Assembly: GCA_030706105.1 (NCBI GenBank)
Contig: JAUZPC010000030.1
Coordinates: 1 to 14,115, forward strand
Reading direction: 5' to 3'
DNA length: 14,115 nt
Source of the DNA: Bacteroidota bacterium
GTDB lineage: Bacteria > Bacteroidota > Ignavibacteria > Ignavibacteriales > Ignavibacteriaceae
Part shown: positions 1 to 7,290 of the stretch, in pieces
Position numbering within the stretch: position 1 is the stretch's first letter
Layout of the letters: every line of letters starts with the position of its first letter
Translations under genes and position numbers: made by a program
The notes under the pieces: generated by a model
Told to the model about the DNA's origin: nothing
The model's database searches: none
Seen by the model: the letters and a program-made list of their open reading frames with translations, nothing else

Positions 1-31
1 AAAATGTATAACAAATTATTTAACTCAGGAG

Positions 32-105
32 AGGCGCCGGTCGGATTCGAACCGACGAATAAAGGTTTTGCAGACCTTCGCCTTAGACCACTTGGCTACA
101 GCGCC
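32..105 (-). tRNA. tRNA-Cys (anticodon GCA)
   Basis: Read on the - strand, the sequence folds as a cloverleaf. The acceptor stem GGCGCTG (105-99) pairs with 39-33 with one G-U pair, and the T arm contains GGTTCGAATCC. The anticodon stem AAGGT/ACCTT encloses loop CTGCAAA, giving anticodon GCA. The discriminator base is U, as expected for tRNA-Cys. The 3' CCA is not encoded. No clear promoter of its own was found in the 34 bases upstream, so it may be made by read-through past the terminator behind tRNA-Gly. Confidence 0.95.
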
Positions 106-140
106 GTAAAAAAATACATATAGGAAATAAAAATAGTGCT

Positions 141-169
141 AAAAAAATAAAATCCACGTTAAAGTGGAT
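141..169 (-). terminator. Intrinsic terminator after tRNA-Gly
   Basis: On the - strand the arms ATCCAC and GTGGAT (169-164 and 157-152) form a 6 bp stem with a 6-base loop. The stem is followed at once by TTTATTTTTTT (151-141). This is the form of a rho-independent terminator. It lies between tRNA-Gly and tRNA-Cys, so it would end most tRNA-Gly transcripts. The stem is short, so termination may be partial. Confidence 0.6.
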
Positions 170-190
170 CCATCTAATCTATATCTTTAG

Positions 191-263
<73 letters not shown>

Positions 264-285
264 AAGTCTTTCAAAAAATAGTTAA

Positions 286-317
286 CAAATATAATATGTT
301 ATTTAATTTTATGCAAA
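286..317 (-). promoter_or_regulatory. Bacteroidota-type promoter for tRNA-Gly
   Basis: On the - strand a TTTG element (317-314) is followed after 20 bases by TATATTTG (293-286). This matches the -33 TTTG and -7 TAnnTTTG consensus of the primary sigma factor in Bacteroidota, with the usual 19-21 base spacing. Transcription would start near 279, about 16 bases before the mature tRNA-Gly end. Confidence 0.65.
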
Positions 318-397
318 TATTTTTTTAGTATTTTTTTTGATTTTCCATAAAATATTTTATCTCCTAAAATATTGTTTTTTAAATAATTAAAATTTAC

Positions 398-446
398 TAA
401 TTATTTTAGACAATTGTTTATTATTAGCCATTGTCTGAAATAATTA
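398..446. repeat. 17-base imperfect inverted repeat
   Basis: The arms are 398-414 (TAATTATTTTAGACAAT) and 430-446 (ATTGTCTGAAATAATTA). They are complementary at all 17 positions if one T-G pair is allowed. The spacer is 15 bases. It ends about 60 bases upstream of the sigma-28 promoter -35 element. It could be a protein-binding operator or a weak bidirectional terminator; no clean U-tract follows it on either strand. Confidence 0.6.
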
Positions 447-460
447 TTTGCATTCTACTG

Positions 461-503
461 AATAATAGCGCGTGAATTATAGCGGAATAGTATTTGCTAT
501 TAT
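461..503. repeat. Three related half-sites (ATAATAGC type) upstream of the sigma-28 promoter
   Basis: AATAATAGCG (461-470) recurs as AATTATAGCG (475-484) with one mismatch and a 14-base period. An inverted copy, GCTATTAT, lies at 496-503 and is the exact complement of 462-469. The last copy ends four bases before the -35 element at 508. This arrangement suggests a regulator-binding site, but AT-rich sequence yields such matches by chance. Confidence 0.35.
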
Positions 504-507
504 GGAC

Positions 508-534
508 TAAAGATTTTCAAACTTATTCCGATAA
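508..534 (+). promoter_or_regulatory. Flagellar sigma-28 (FliA) promoter
   Basis: TAAAGATT (508-515) is followed after exactly 11 bases by TCCGATAA (527-534). The known sigma-28 consensus is TAAAGTTT, 11 bases, GCCGATAA. Each element differs at one base and the spacing is exact. Transcription should start near 541, leaving a leader of about 30 bases before the HEAT-repeat gene. It faces the chemotaxis block, which is a typical sigma-28 target. Confidence 0.8.
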
Positions 535-571
535 TTAGTTGAAGTGTTTTTAAATAAATGAAAAAAATATA

Positions 572-1948
572 ATGGAACTAAACAGTATTACTTTACAAAG
601 TGTCCAGAAAGCAATAAAAGCGGAAGATTCGCAAGTTTTATTCGAAATTATTGATTCTCTATTCGCTGCTGAAATACCTGACGAATTACTTGAGGTAATT
701 TGTTCGTTGTTAAATGTTCAGGACAAAGCAGTTAGAAATAATACGGCTCAGTTATTAAGCTATAATCCTAACGAAAAAATTTCTGAGAAATTAGCTGTTC
801 TCATTTCATCCTCTGATATTCAACTTAGAAATCTTGCGGGCGAAATCTTAATTAAACGCCAAAGCAACTCAGTGGTGCCTCTTCTAAACAATCTTACAAA
901 TGCCGATGATGATGATAGAAAATTTATTATAGACATTTTAGGTTTAATTAATGACTCAAGATCCATTAAACCTATTGAAGGTGTCTTAAAAACTGAAAAA
1001 AACGAAAATGTTGTACTTGCATGCATCGAAGCTTTAGGGAACCTGCATTCAGAAGACAGTCTGGAATTAGTAGTTCAATTTTTTAATATTAGTGATTTAT
1101 ACAGACCGACAATTATTGAAGCTGTTGGTAAGATAGGTTCCATTAATGCACTATCATTTCTGCAAAAAGTTTATGAACAAGAAGATGAACTGGTTAAATA
1201 TTCAATTGTGGAGAGTTTGGGAAAGATAGGTAATGAAGAAACATTTTTCTTCCTGTTAAATGAGCTTAATAAAACCAATGGCCCGCTTGTTTATCCTATT
1301 ATTAATTCAATAGATATTTTAAAACGCAATTTTAATTTTGATATCCCATTCGATGAACGGACAAAGAATTTACTTCTGGATACTGTTTTTGAAGGGGAAG
1401 AGGAATTCAAAACTGCTGCTGCTCATCTTTTATTGGATTACGATGATAAGGAAATTATTGCTTCTTTATTAAGGATATATGGCAATAATTTTGAGATTGA
1501 TGAACTGCTGAAAGATAAATTCTTTCAAAATTTGGATATAGTTCTTGCTAATATTCCTAAAGCACTTGATGACTGTCCTTCAAATGGACAAAGTATGTTA
1601 TTGTTATTAAAGGAAATAGTAGAGGTTAACTCTGGCTTGACCGATATTGAGAAACGAAATTTAATTTCTTCAGTAAGTAATAAACTATCTTCTTCCGATG
1701 AGGAAATACGCAGAAGTGCAATGGAATTGCTTTTCTTATTCGATAGAGAATCTGCACTGTTATTTATCGATTTAATGATTGATGATGATAGCATCTGGAA
1801 TAAGCTAAGATTAATTGAACTCTTGGAAGAAATTAATAATCCGGTTGCTAAAGAAGCTCTGGAAAAATTGGCAGAAGATGAAGAAGAAATGGTGCAGGCA
1901 AGCGCAAAGTCAGTATTACAAAACCGATTAAGTACAACAGAAAATTAA
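572..1948 (+). CDS. HEAT-repeat protein, first gene of the chemotaxis operon
   Basis: A 458-residue soluble protein with no signal peptide or membrane segment. Helical pairs recur with a period of about 30 residues from roughly residue 50 to 245, with phrases such as EALGNL, EAVGKIG and ESLGKIG at equivalent places. More repeats follow near residues 375-455. This pattern is typical of HEAT or PBS-lyase-type repeats, which form curved scaffolds that bind other proteins. The start at ATG 572 has no clear Shine-Dalgarno sequence but follows the sigma-28 promoter by about 38 bases. cheR begins four bases after the stop. It is not a standard chemotaxis protein. Its place at the head of the operon suggests a role in assembling or tuning the signalling array, which is inference. 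The fold call is firm and the function unknown. Confidence 0.85.
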   Translation: MELNSITLQSVQKAIKAEDSQVLFEIIDSLFAAEIPDELLEVICSLLNVQDKAVRNNTAQLLSYNPNEKISEKLAVLISSSDIQLRNLAGEILIKRQSNSVVPLLNNLTNADDDDRKFIIDILGLINDSRSIKPIEGVLKTEKNENVVLACIEALGNLHSEDSLELVVQFFNISDLYRPTIIEAVGKIGSINALSFLQKVYEQEDELVKYSIVESLGKIGNEETFFFLLNELNKTNGPLVYPIINSIDILKRNFNFDIPFDERTKNLLLDTVFEGEEEFKTAAAHLLLDYDDKEIIASLLRIYGNNFEIDELLKDKFFQNLDIVLANIPKALDDCPSNGQSMLLLLKEIVEVNSGLTDIEKRNLISSVSNKLSSSDEEIRRSAMELLFLFDRESALLFIDLMIDDDSIWNKLRLIELLEEINNPVAKEALEKLAEDEEEMVQASAKSVLQNRLSTTEN

Positions 1949-1952
1949 ATTA

Positions 1953-2837
1953 ATGGCTTTATCAAACGACATTATATCGCAGCAAAATCTTAATATAAAT
2001 TCCGGGCAAAAAAGCATTGCACTTTCAATTCAATGTTTTGAAACCTGGAGAAAATATATTTATGATTTATGTGGCATTTATTATCAAGATAATAAGAAAT
2101 ATCTTTTAGAGAGTAGGTTGTTAAAACGAATTAACTTTTTAGGGTTAAACTCGTTCGAGGAATATTTTGATTATGTAAAGTTTAGTGTTAGTAACGGAGC
2201 TGAAAAGAAGTATCTTTATGAAGCTATTACAATTAACGAAACTTTCTTTTTCAGAAATCAGCCTCAAATTGACGCAATGATGACCGCGATAATTCCTGAA
2301 ATTATGGCGCAAGGTAAGAGGAAAATTAGAGTATGGTCCGCGGCTTCGTCCTCTGGTGAAGAAGCCTATTCTTTATCAATTTCTTTTTTTGAAGTTTTAA
2401 AACCCAAATTTCCGGCCTTAGAGATGGAAATTGTGGGTACAGATATTAGTAATGCTGTGGTGGAAACTGCTAAAAAAGCAGTGTATAAGGAATACTCCAT
2501 AAGAAACACACCGTCTTACTATTTAAAAAAATATTTCAAGATGAGTCCGGCAGGATTTGAGTTAGTCCCACATGTTAAGCAAAATATCCAATTTAAGCTG
2601 CTTAATCTTTATGATGACATTGGAATGAGAGGAATGTCGAGTTTTGACATTGTGATTTGTGCAAATGTTTTAATATATTTTGATCAGAATTCTAAAATTA
2701 AAGTAGTTAACCACCTTTACAATTCTTTGAATAGGGGAGGATATCTCTTTATTGGTTATTCTGAAACGCTGCATAATATTTCCAAGTCATTCAAAATTGT
2801 AAATTTTCCCAAAACTGTCGGTTATAAAAAGGAGTAA
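1953..2837 (+). CDS. cheR: Chemotaxis protein methyltransferase CheR
   Basis: CheR transfers methyl groups from S-adenosylmethionine to glutamates of chemoreceptors, so cells adapt to a lasting stimulus. The 294-residue protein has the usual length. The N-terminal helical domain ends in NETFFFRN (95-102), a family hallmark. The SAM-binding motif WSAASSSGEEAYS (128-140) and DIVICANVLIYFD (232-244) follow in the expected order. The family often has Arg two residues after the Cys in the last motif; here it reads CAN. There is no C-terminal TPR or receptor-tether extension. The gene starts four bases after the HEAT-repeat gene and precedes two receiver genes, so it is co-transcribed. CheB, its opposing enzyme, is in the same operon. 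Confidence 0.95.
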   Translation: MALSNDIISQQNLNINSGQKSIALSIQCFETWRKYIYDLCGIYYQDNKKYLLESRLLKRINFLGLNSFEEYFDYVKFSVSNGAEKKYLYEAITINETFFFRNQPQIDAMMTAIIPEIMAQGKRKIRVWSAASSSGEEAYSLSISFFEVLKPKFPALEMEIVGTDISNAVVETAKKAVYKEYSIRNTPSYYLKKYFKMSPAGFELVPHVKQNIQFKLLNLYDDIGMRGMSSFDIVICANVLIYFDQNSKIKVVNHLYNSLNRGGYLFIGYSETLHNISKSFKIVNFPKTVGYKKE

Positions 2838-2848
2838 GTGCCACAGAA

Positions 2849-3214
2849 ATGAAAAAAGTAATTTTAATTGCAGACGACTCGGCGACGATTAGAAAATTTG
2901 TTTCTGTCGCCTTAAAACTTAAAGGATTTGATATCATTTCCGTGTCAGACGGGATGGAGGCATTAGAGAAACTGCCTACTGAGAATATCAATCTTATTAT
3001 TACTGATTTAAATATGCCCAACATGGATGGTTTTGAGCTCATTAAATCCATTAGGAGTAGTTCTGATTTTAAGGAAATTCCCATTATCATTTTATCTTCT
3101 TTATCTAAAAATGAAGAGATTGAAATGGGTATTAAATGTGGAGCTAATGCTTATCTTGTTAAACCTTTTGACCAAAAAAGGATTTTGTACGAAGTTTCTA
3201 AATTTTTGAATTAA
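2849..3214 (+). CDS. CheY-like single-domain response regulator
   Basis: A 121-residue lone receiver domain. The acidic pair D9-D10, phosphoacceptor D53 (within TDLNMPNMDG), S83, Y102 and K105 are all in place, so it should accept a phosphoryl group. It has no output domain. It differs from the next gene, which has the classic DWNMP site of motor-binding CheY. This copy has Leu for that Trp, so it may act as a second output, for example on another target, or as a phosphate sink that drains CheA. The start at ATG 2849 lies 11 bases after cheR. The family call is firm; the partner is not shown by sequence. Confidence 0.9.
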   Translation: MKKVILIADDSATIRKFVSVALKLKGFDIISVSDGMEALEKLPTENINLIITDLNMPNMDGFELIKSIRSSSDFKEIPIIILSSLSKNEEIEMGIKCGANAYLVKPFDQKRILYEVSKFLN

Positions 3215-3223
3215 AGAGGATAT

Positions 3224-3604
3224 ATGGACTTAAAATTTTTAGTGGTTGATGATTCTGTTACAATGAGAAGAATTGTTATCAACTCTTTACGCAACTTAGG
3301 TTATGCTGAATTTGTTGAAGCGCAAGATGGAAAAGACGCACTTGAAAAATTAGCTGCCGATGATTCTATTACTTTTGTAATTACAGACTGGAATATGCCT
3401 ATTGTTTCCGGGTTGGAATTAATTAGAGCAATAAAAACTGATGCTAAGTTATGCAAGCTGCCTGTATTGATGGTAACGACCAGAGGTATTAAAGAGGATA
3501 TTATTGAAGCATTGAATGCTAAGGTTAATAATTATATTGTTAAACCTTTTACTCCTCATATATTAAAAGAAAAGATTGATCAAATTTTGTCAAACCTTTC
3601 ATAA
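3224..3604 (+). CDS. cheY: Chemotaxis response regulator CheY
   Basis: A 126-residue receiver that, when phosphorylated by CheA, binds the flagellar switch and changes rotation. Key residues match the enterobacterial protein: D9-D10, D55 in TDWNMP, T85 in MVTT, Y104 and K107 in KPFT. The alpha-4 to beta-5 face that binds FliM (about residues 90-110) is well conserved. A good ribosome site, AAAGAGG, ends shortly before ATG 3224. It lies directly upstream of cheZ, whose product removes its phosphate, which supports this copy rather than the previous one as the motor-binding CheY. Confidence 0.93.
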   Translation: MDLKFLVVDDSVTMRRIVINSLRNLGYAEFVEAQDGKDALEKLAADDSITFVITDWNMPIVSGLELIRAIKTDAKLCKLPVLMVTTRGIKEDIIEALNAKVNNYIVKPFTPHILKEKIDQILSNLS

Positions 3605-3616
3605 GGAAATGTGTAA

Positions 3617-4384
3617 ATGAAGCAAGCAACTAATTTAGGCGAATTATTCGCAAAACTTAATGATCTGAAATCTCTTTTTCATTACGGTCAAAAGATGATT
3701 CCCATTATTCAAAATCTGATTGATTTTATGGGGGAAACTGTTCCTTTATTAGAAAATATCAATCAGTCTATTGCAGAAAGTACTGCTAAAATACCAAAAG
3801 CCACAAATCAGATTACAAATGTAACCAGCGCAAATGAACTGGCTACTACAGAAATTTTAGATACTGTTGATGCTATTTCTTCTGATATTTTTAATTCTGA
3901 AATAGTTATAAATAATGTTATTAAAACTCAGGAACAAAAAGTTGAACTTTATAACCAGCTTAAAGAGCAATTAAAAGGAAATGATAAAGCTGAAGGCACT
4001 CTAGCACAGATAATATCACTTGATGAAACTGTTGCTACTGTTAAACCATTGTTGGAGATCTTTGATAAAATTAAAACCGGAGCTTATAACATTACATTGT
4101 CTCTTCAGGTTCAGGATATTACTGCTCAGCAATTGGCTGCCGTTAACCATTTAATTGAATCTGTACAATCAAAACTATCTTCATTATTGACGGAGTTTTC
4201 AGAAGCTGATGTAAAAGAAGTTAAAGTAAATAAATTTGAATTTTCAGACTCAACAAAAGCAGCGTTCAATCCTGATGCACGGTATGAAGACATGAAAGAA
4301 ACACAGCAAATGGCAGACGAATTAATTAACAAAACAAATTTAACCACAGCATCTCAAGATGAGATAGATAAGCTTTTTTCATAA
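3617..4384 (+). CDS. cheZ: CheY-P phosphatase CheZ
   Basis: A 255-residue helical protein. CheZ speeds loss of phosphate from CheY. The catalytic helix carries QVQDITAQQL, with D167 and Q171 in the DxxxQ pattern; the Gln is the residue that positions water in known CheZ. A long predicted hairpin (about 80-200) fits the four-helix-bundle dimer. The last residues, SQDEIDKLFS, match the short CheY-binding tail at the end of CheZ and resemble the CheY-binding peptide at the start of FliM. A linker of about 50 polar residues joins the two parts. It stands between cheY and cheA with one base before the latter. CheZ is best known from Proteobacteria, but related forms occur elsewhere. Confidence 0.88.
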   Translation: MKQATNLGELFAKLNDLKSLFHYGQKMIPIIQNLIDFMGETVPLLENINQSIAESTAKIPKATNQITNVTSANELATTEILDTVDAISSDIFNSEIVINNVIKTQEQKVELYNQLKEQLKGNDKAEGTLAQIISLDETVATVKPLLEIFDKIKTGAYNITLSLQVQDITAQQLAAVNHLIESVQSKLSSLLTEFSEADVKEVKVNKFEFSDSTKAAFNPDARYEDMKETQQMADELINKTNLTTASQDEIDKLFS

Positions 4385-4385
4385 T

Positions 4386-6212
4386 ATGGATGAACAATTT
4401 GATTACCCGTTGTTGACAGATCCCGAAATGAAGGAGATCGTTGAAAGCTTTTTAATTGAAACTAAAGAACTTTTAGAAAAACTTGATACTGATCTCATTG
4501 TATTCGAGAAAAACCCTGATGATACTGATCTGGTTAACCAGATATTCAGAGCTTTCCACACTATCAAAGGGACTTCAGGTTTTTTAGGTTTAAATAAGCT
4601 TACTGAAGTTACTCATAGATGTGAAGATATATTAAATAAACTTCGTAAAAATGAAGCTAAGTTGAGTTCTACCGTGATGGACGCTATACTTCTTTCTTAC
4701 GATACTATCAAAGATCTTATTACTTCCATAGAATTGAACCAAAATGAGAGCACTGAAGTATCAGGTGTAATTGATGTTTTAGAAAAAGTTATCGCCGATA
4801 TAAATAGTGGCATTTCTGCTCCCGTTGAAGTAGTCCCCGTTGTTCAGGAAGTGCTTATGGAAATAGAGGACTCTGAAGAACATGAGGAAGAAATTGAAGT
4901 TGTATCTGTTCATGAGATTATTCCTGACAAACCGGAAGTAAAATCAGAAACAGTAAAGACTAAAACGGAAATTCATGTAGATAATGCTTTAACTGATACT
5001 AAGAAAGCTGATAATACTATCAGGGTTAATATTGAAAGGCTGAATGATCTGTTAAATATCGCTTCTGAATTAGTATTAGGAAGGAACAGATTAGCTCAGG
5101 TTAATTCTGAAGTTGCTCTTGAGTACGAAGGTTCAAAACTTTCTCGCGATTTGTCTGAAATAACTAAACAAATAGACTTTATGACAAATGAGCTTCAGTT
5201 AATTGTAATGAAAGTCCGTTTAGTTAAAGTTGGCAAGGTTTTTAACCGGTTCCCAAGGTTAGTCAGGGATTTGTTAAAAGAGACAAAAAAAGAAGCAAAG
5301 CTAATTATTAAGGGTGAAGATACAGAGTTGGATAAAACTCTTATTGAAGAAATTAATGATCCTTTAGTACACTTGATTAGAAATTCAATTGATCATGGTA
5401 TTGAATCACCGGAAGAAAGAGCCAGATTAGGGAAAGAAGCAATCGGAACAATTACACTTTCTGCTGAGCAGGAAGGTAATAATATTATTATCTATATTGA
5501 GGATGACGGAAAAGGTATTGACCCTGAAAAGATAAAAGAAAAAGCAGTTCAAAAAGGCTTATTCTCTAAAGAAAAAGCTAAAGAGATGAGCAAACAAGAG
5601 GCGTTTAATATTATTTTCATGCCTGGATTTTCTACTGCTGAAAAAGTTACAAATATTTCAGGACGCGGTGTCGGAATGGACGTTGTTAAAACCAATGTCA
5701 CAAAATTAAGGGGTTTGATTAATGTAGAATCTAATGTAAATTTAGGGACTAAAATTATTATTAAACTCCCAATTACTCTTGCTATAATTCAGGGTATGAT
5801 TGTTACAGTCGGAACTGAAAAAGTAGTAATTCCTTTAAATTCAATTTTGGAAGTTGTCAGAGTTAGTTATGAAGAAATTTATACTATTAACCAACAAGAA
5901 GTTATCCGGGTTAGGGAAAGTATCCTTCCACTTATAGAAATTGGTGAATTGATTTATAATAAAGATTTTACTGTTTCAAAAAAAGAATGGCAGTATGTTG
6001 TAGTAGTAGGGATTGCAGAAAAACGTTTTGGTATTAAGGTTGATGCTTTGGTCGGTCAAAAGGAAATAGTTATTAAATCATTAGGCTCTTATTTAGGAGA
6101 CGTTGAAGGAATAGCCGGCTCTACAATAATGGGTGATGGATCAGTTTTAATGATTTTAGATTTAAATGAAATCATAAATAAATACACGGAAATAGTTGAA
6201 GCCACAAATTAA
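4386..6212 (+). CDS. cheA: Chemotaxis histidine kinase CheA
   Basis: A 608-residue receptor-controlled kinase. The phosphotransfer domain (P1, about 10-125) carries H58 in AFHTIKGTSGF. Residues 143-209 are an acidic, Val/Glu-rich linker where a CheY-docking P2 domain would normally sit; none is evident. P3 dimerisation starts near TIRVNIERLNDLL (211-223). The ATP-binding P4 has the N box HLIRNSIDHGIE (329-340), G1 DDGKGID (373-379), the F-box region with FMPGFSTAE, and G2 GRGVGMD (426-432). P5, the CheW-like coupling domain, fills about 465-600. All catalytic motifs are intact. No cheW is in the window. The last 17 bases overlap cheB. Confidence 0.96.
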   Translation: MDEQFDYPLLTDPEMKEIVESFLIETKELLEKLDTDLIVFEKNPDDTDLVNQIFRAFHTIKGTSGFLGLNKLTEVTHRCEDILNKLRKNEAKLSSTVMDAILLSYDTIKDLITSIELNQNESTEVSGVIDVLEKVIADINSGISAPVEVVPVVQEVLMEIEDSEEHEEEIEVVSVHEIIPDKPEVKSETVKTKTEIHVDNALTDTKKADNTIRVNIERLNDLLNIASELVLGRNRLAQVNSEVALEYEGSKLSRDLSEITKQIDFMTNELQLIVMKVRLVKVGKVFNRFPRLVRDLLKETKKEAKLIIKGEDTELDKTLIEEINDPLVHLIRNSIDHGIESPEERARLGKEAIGTITLSAEQEGNNIIIYIEDDGKGIDPEKIKEKAVQKGLFSKEKAKEMSKQEAFNIIFMPGFSTAEKVTNISGRGVGMDVVKTNVTKLRGLINVESNVNLGTKIIIKLPITLAIIQGMIVTVGTEKVVIPLNSILEVVRVSYEEIYTINQQEVIRVRESILPLIEIGELIYNKDFTVSKKEWQYVVVVGIAEKRFGIKVDALVGQKEIVIKSLGSYLGDVEGIAGSTIMGDGSVLMILDLNEIINKYTEIVEATN

Positions 6213-7290
6213 AGTTTTAGTTGTTGATGATTCTGCTTTTATGCGGAAATCATTATCTATTATGTTAGAAAGTGATCCTGATATTCAGGTTATTGCAACC
6301 GCCAGAGATGGTGAAGAGGGGTGTGCTCTTGTTAAAAAACTGGTACCTGACATTGTTACGTTAGATATTGAAATGCCTAAGATGGACGGATTGACTGCTT
6401 TGAAAAAAATAATGGCAGAAAATCCTACTCCTGTAATAATGATTAGTTCTTTAACTAACGAAGGTGCGGAAGCTACAATTAAAGCTTTTGAATATGGAGC
6501 TGTTGATTTTATTCCTAAGGAGCTTTCTTATATCAATATTAATATTATTAAGATTAAGGAAGAACTAACCCGCAAAATAAAAGAAATCTATAAACAAAAT
6601 GTTTTACGTAACCGGCTTAACAGACTTCAATCTATAAGGTTAAGGACAAATACTCAGGCTAGTACGGTTCAGAGACCAACCGGTGACAATTATTTAAAAC
6701 AAAACAATTTTCGTGCAATTGCCATGGGGATTTCCACAGGTGGACCGTTATCATTACAGAAAGTTTTACCTAAAATTTCAAAGGATATAAATTGTCCTAT
6801 CTTTTTGGTACAGCATATGCCCCCAAAGTTTACTGCATCTTTGGCTGTTAGATTAAATTCTATAAGCGAAGTTGAAGTAAAAGAAGCTGCTGATAATGAT
6901 ATAGTAAAGAATAATGTTGTTTATATTGCGCCTGGCGGTTTCCATATGACGCTAAAAAAGAATTCCACAGGTACAATTGTAATAAATATTTCTTCAATGC
7001 CGGATACAACACTGCATAGACCTTCTGTAGATGTAATGGTGGAATCAGTTGCGGGCCTTTATGGAAAAAGTACGCTTGGTGTTATTATGACAGGTATGGG
7101 AAAAGATGGTTTAGAAGGTATTAAAAAAATTAAAGAACTTGGCGGAAGCTGTATTGCACAAGATGAAGCTTCTTGCGTAGTGTATGGTATGCCAAAAGCA
7201 ATTGTTGATGCTAATTTAGCAGATGTTATAGCACCCTTAGAAAAGATTCCTGATATTATAAACAAGGCAAATTATGGAAAAAATATTTGA
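6196..7290 (+). CDS. cheB: Chemotaxis methylesterase CheB, TTG start
   Basis: A 364-residue two-domain enzyme that demethylates and deamidates receptors. The receiver has D11-D12, D57 in LDIEMPKMDG and K109-region residues in VDFIPKE. A linker (about 135-170) leads to the esterase, with catalytic S180 in GISTGGP, H207 in VQHMPP and D304 in MTGMGKDG. The frame is closed by TAG at 6193-6195, so TTG at 6196 is the earliest possible start. The next ATG (6241) would remove the D11-D12 site, so TTG is chosen. GGAA at 6188-6191 is a weak ribosome site. The start overlaps the cheA end by 17 bases, implying translational coupling and perhaps low output. CheA phosphorylation of D57 activates the esterase. 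Confidence 0.94.
   Translation: MKPQIKVLVVDDSAFMRKSLSIMLESDPDIQVIATARDGEEGCALVKKLVPDIVTLDIEMPKMDGLTALKKIMAENPTPVIMISSLTNEGAEATIKAFEYGAVDFIPKELSYININIIKIKEELTRKIKEIYKQNVLRNRLNRLQSIRLRTNTQASTVQRPTGDNYLKQNNFRAIAMGISTGGPLSLQKVLPKISKDINCPIFLVQHMPPKFTASLAVRLNSISEVEVKEAADNDIVKNNVVYIAPGGFHMTLKKNSTGTIVINISSMPDTTLHRPSVDVMVESVAGLYGKSTLGVIMTGMGKDGLEGIKKIKELGGSCIAQDEASCVVYGMPKAIVDANLADVIAPLEKIPDIINKANYGKNI

Larger units (their letters stand above)
264..571. other. Intergenic regulatory region between tRNA-Gly and the chemotaxis operon
   Basis: This 308-base AT-rich stretch separates divergently read units and has no credible gene. It holds the tRNA-Gly promoter (286-317, - strand), a 17-base imperfect inverted repeat (398-446), three related half-sites (461-503) and a sigma-28 promoter (508-534, + strand). 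A four-codon reading frame (558-572, MKKI then stop) overlaps the first base of the HEAT-repeat gene. Positions 318-397 are A/T runs in which nothing more was recognised. Confidence 0.7.

Noticed and set aside
486..496. A Bacteroidota-type -7 box (TA, TTTG) before the HEAT-repeat gene
   Set aside because: TAGTATTTG has three bases between TA and TTTG instead of two, and no properly spaced -33 element was seen.
820..1026. Minus-strand open frames inside the genes, such as this one
   Set aside because: They lie wholly within well-supported + strand genes, have no family likeness or ribosome sites, and are shadows.
4793..4800. GCCGATA inside cheA as a second sigma-28 promoter
   Set aside because: No TAAA element lies at the right distance upstream and it is within the linker coding sequence.
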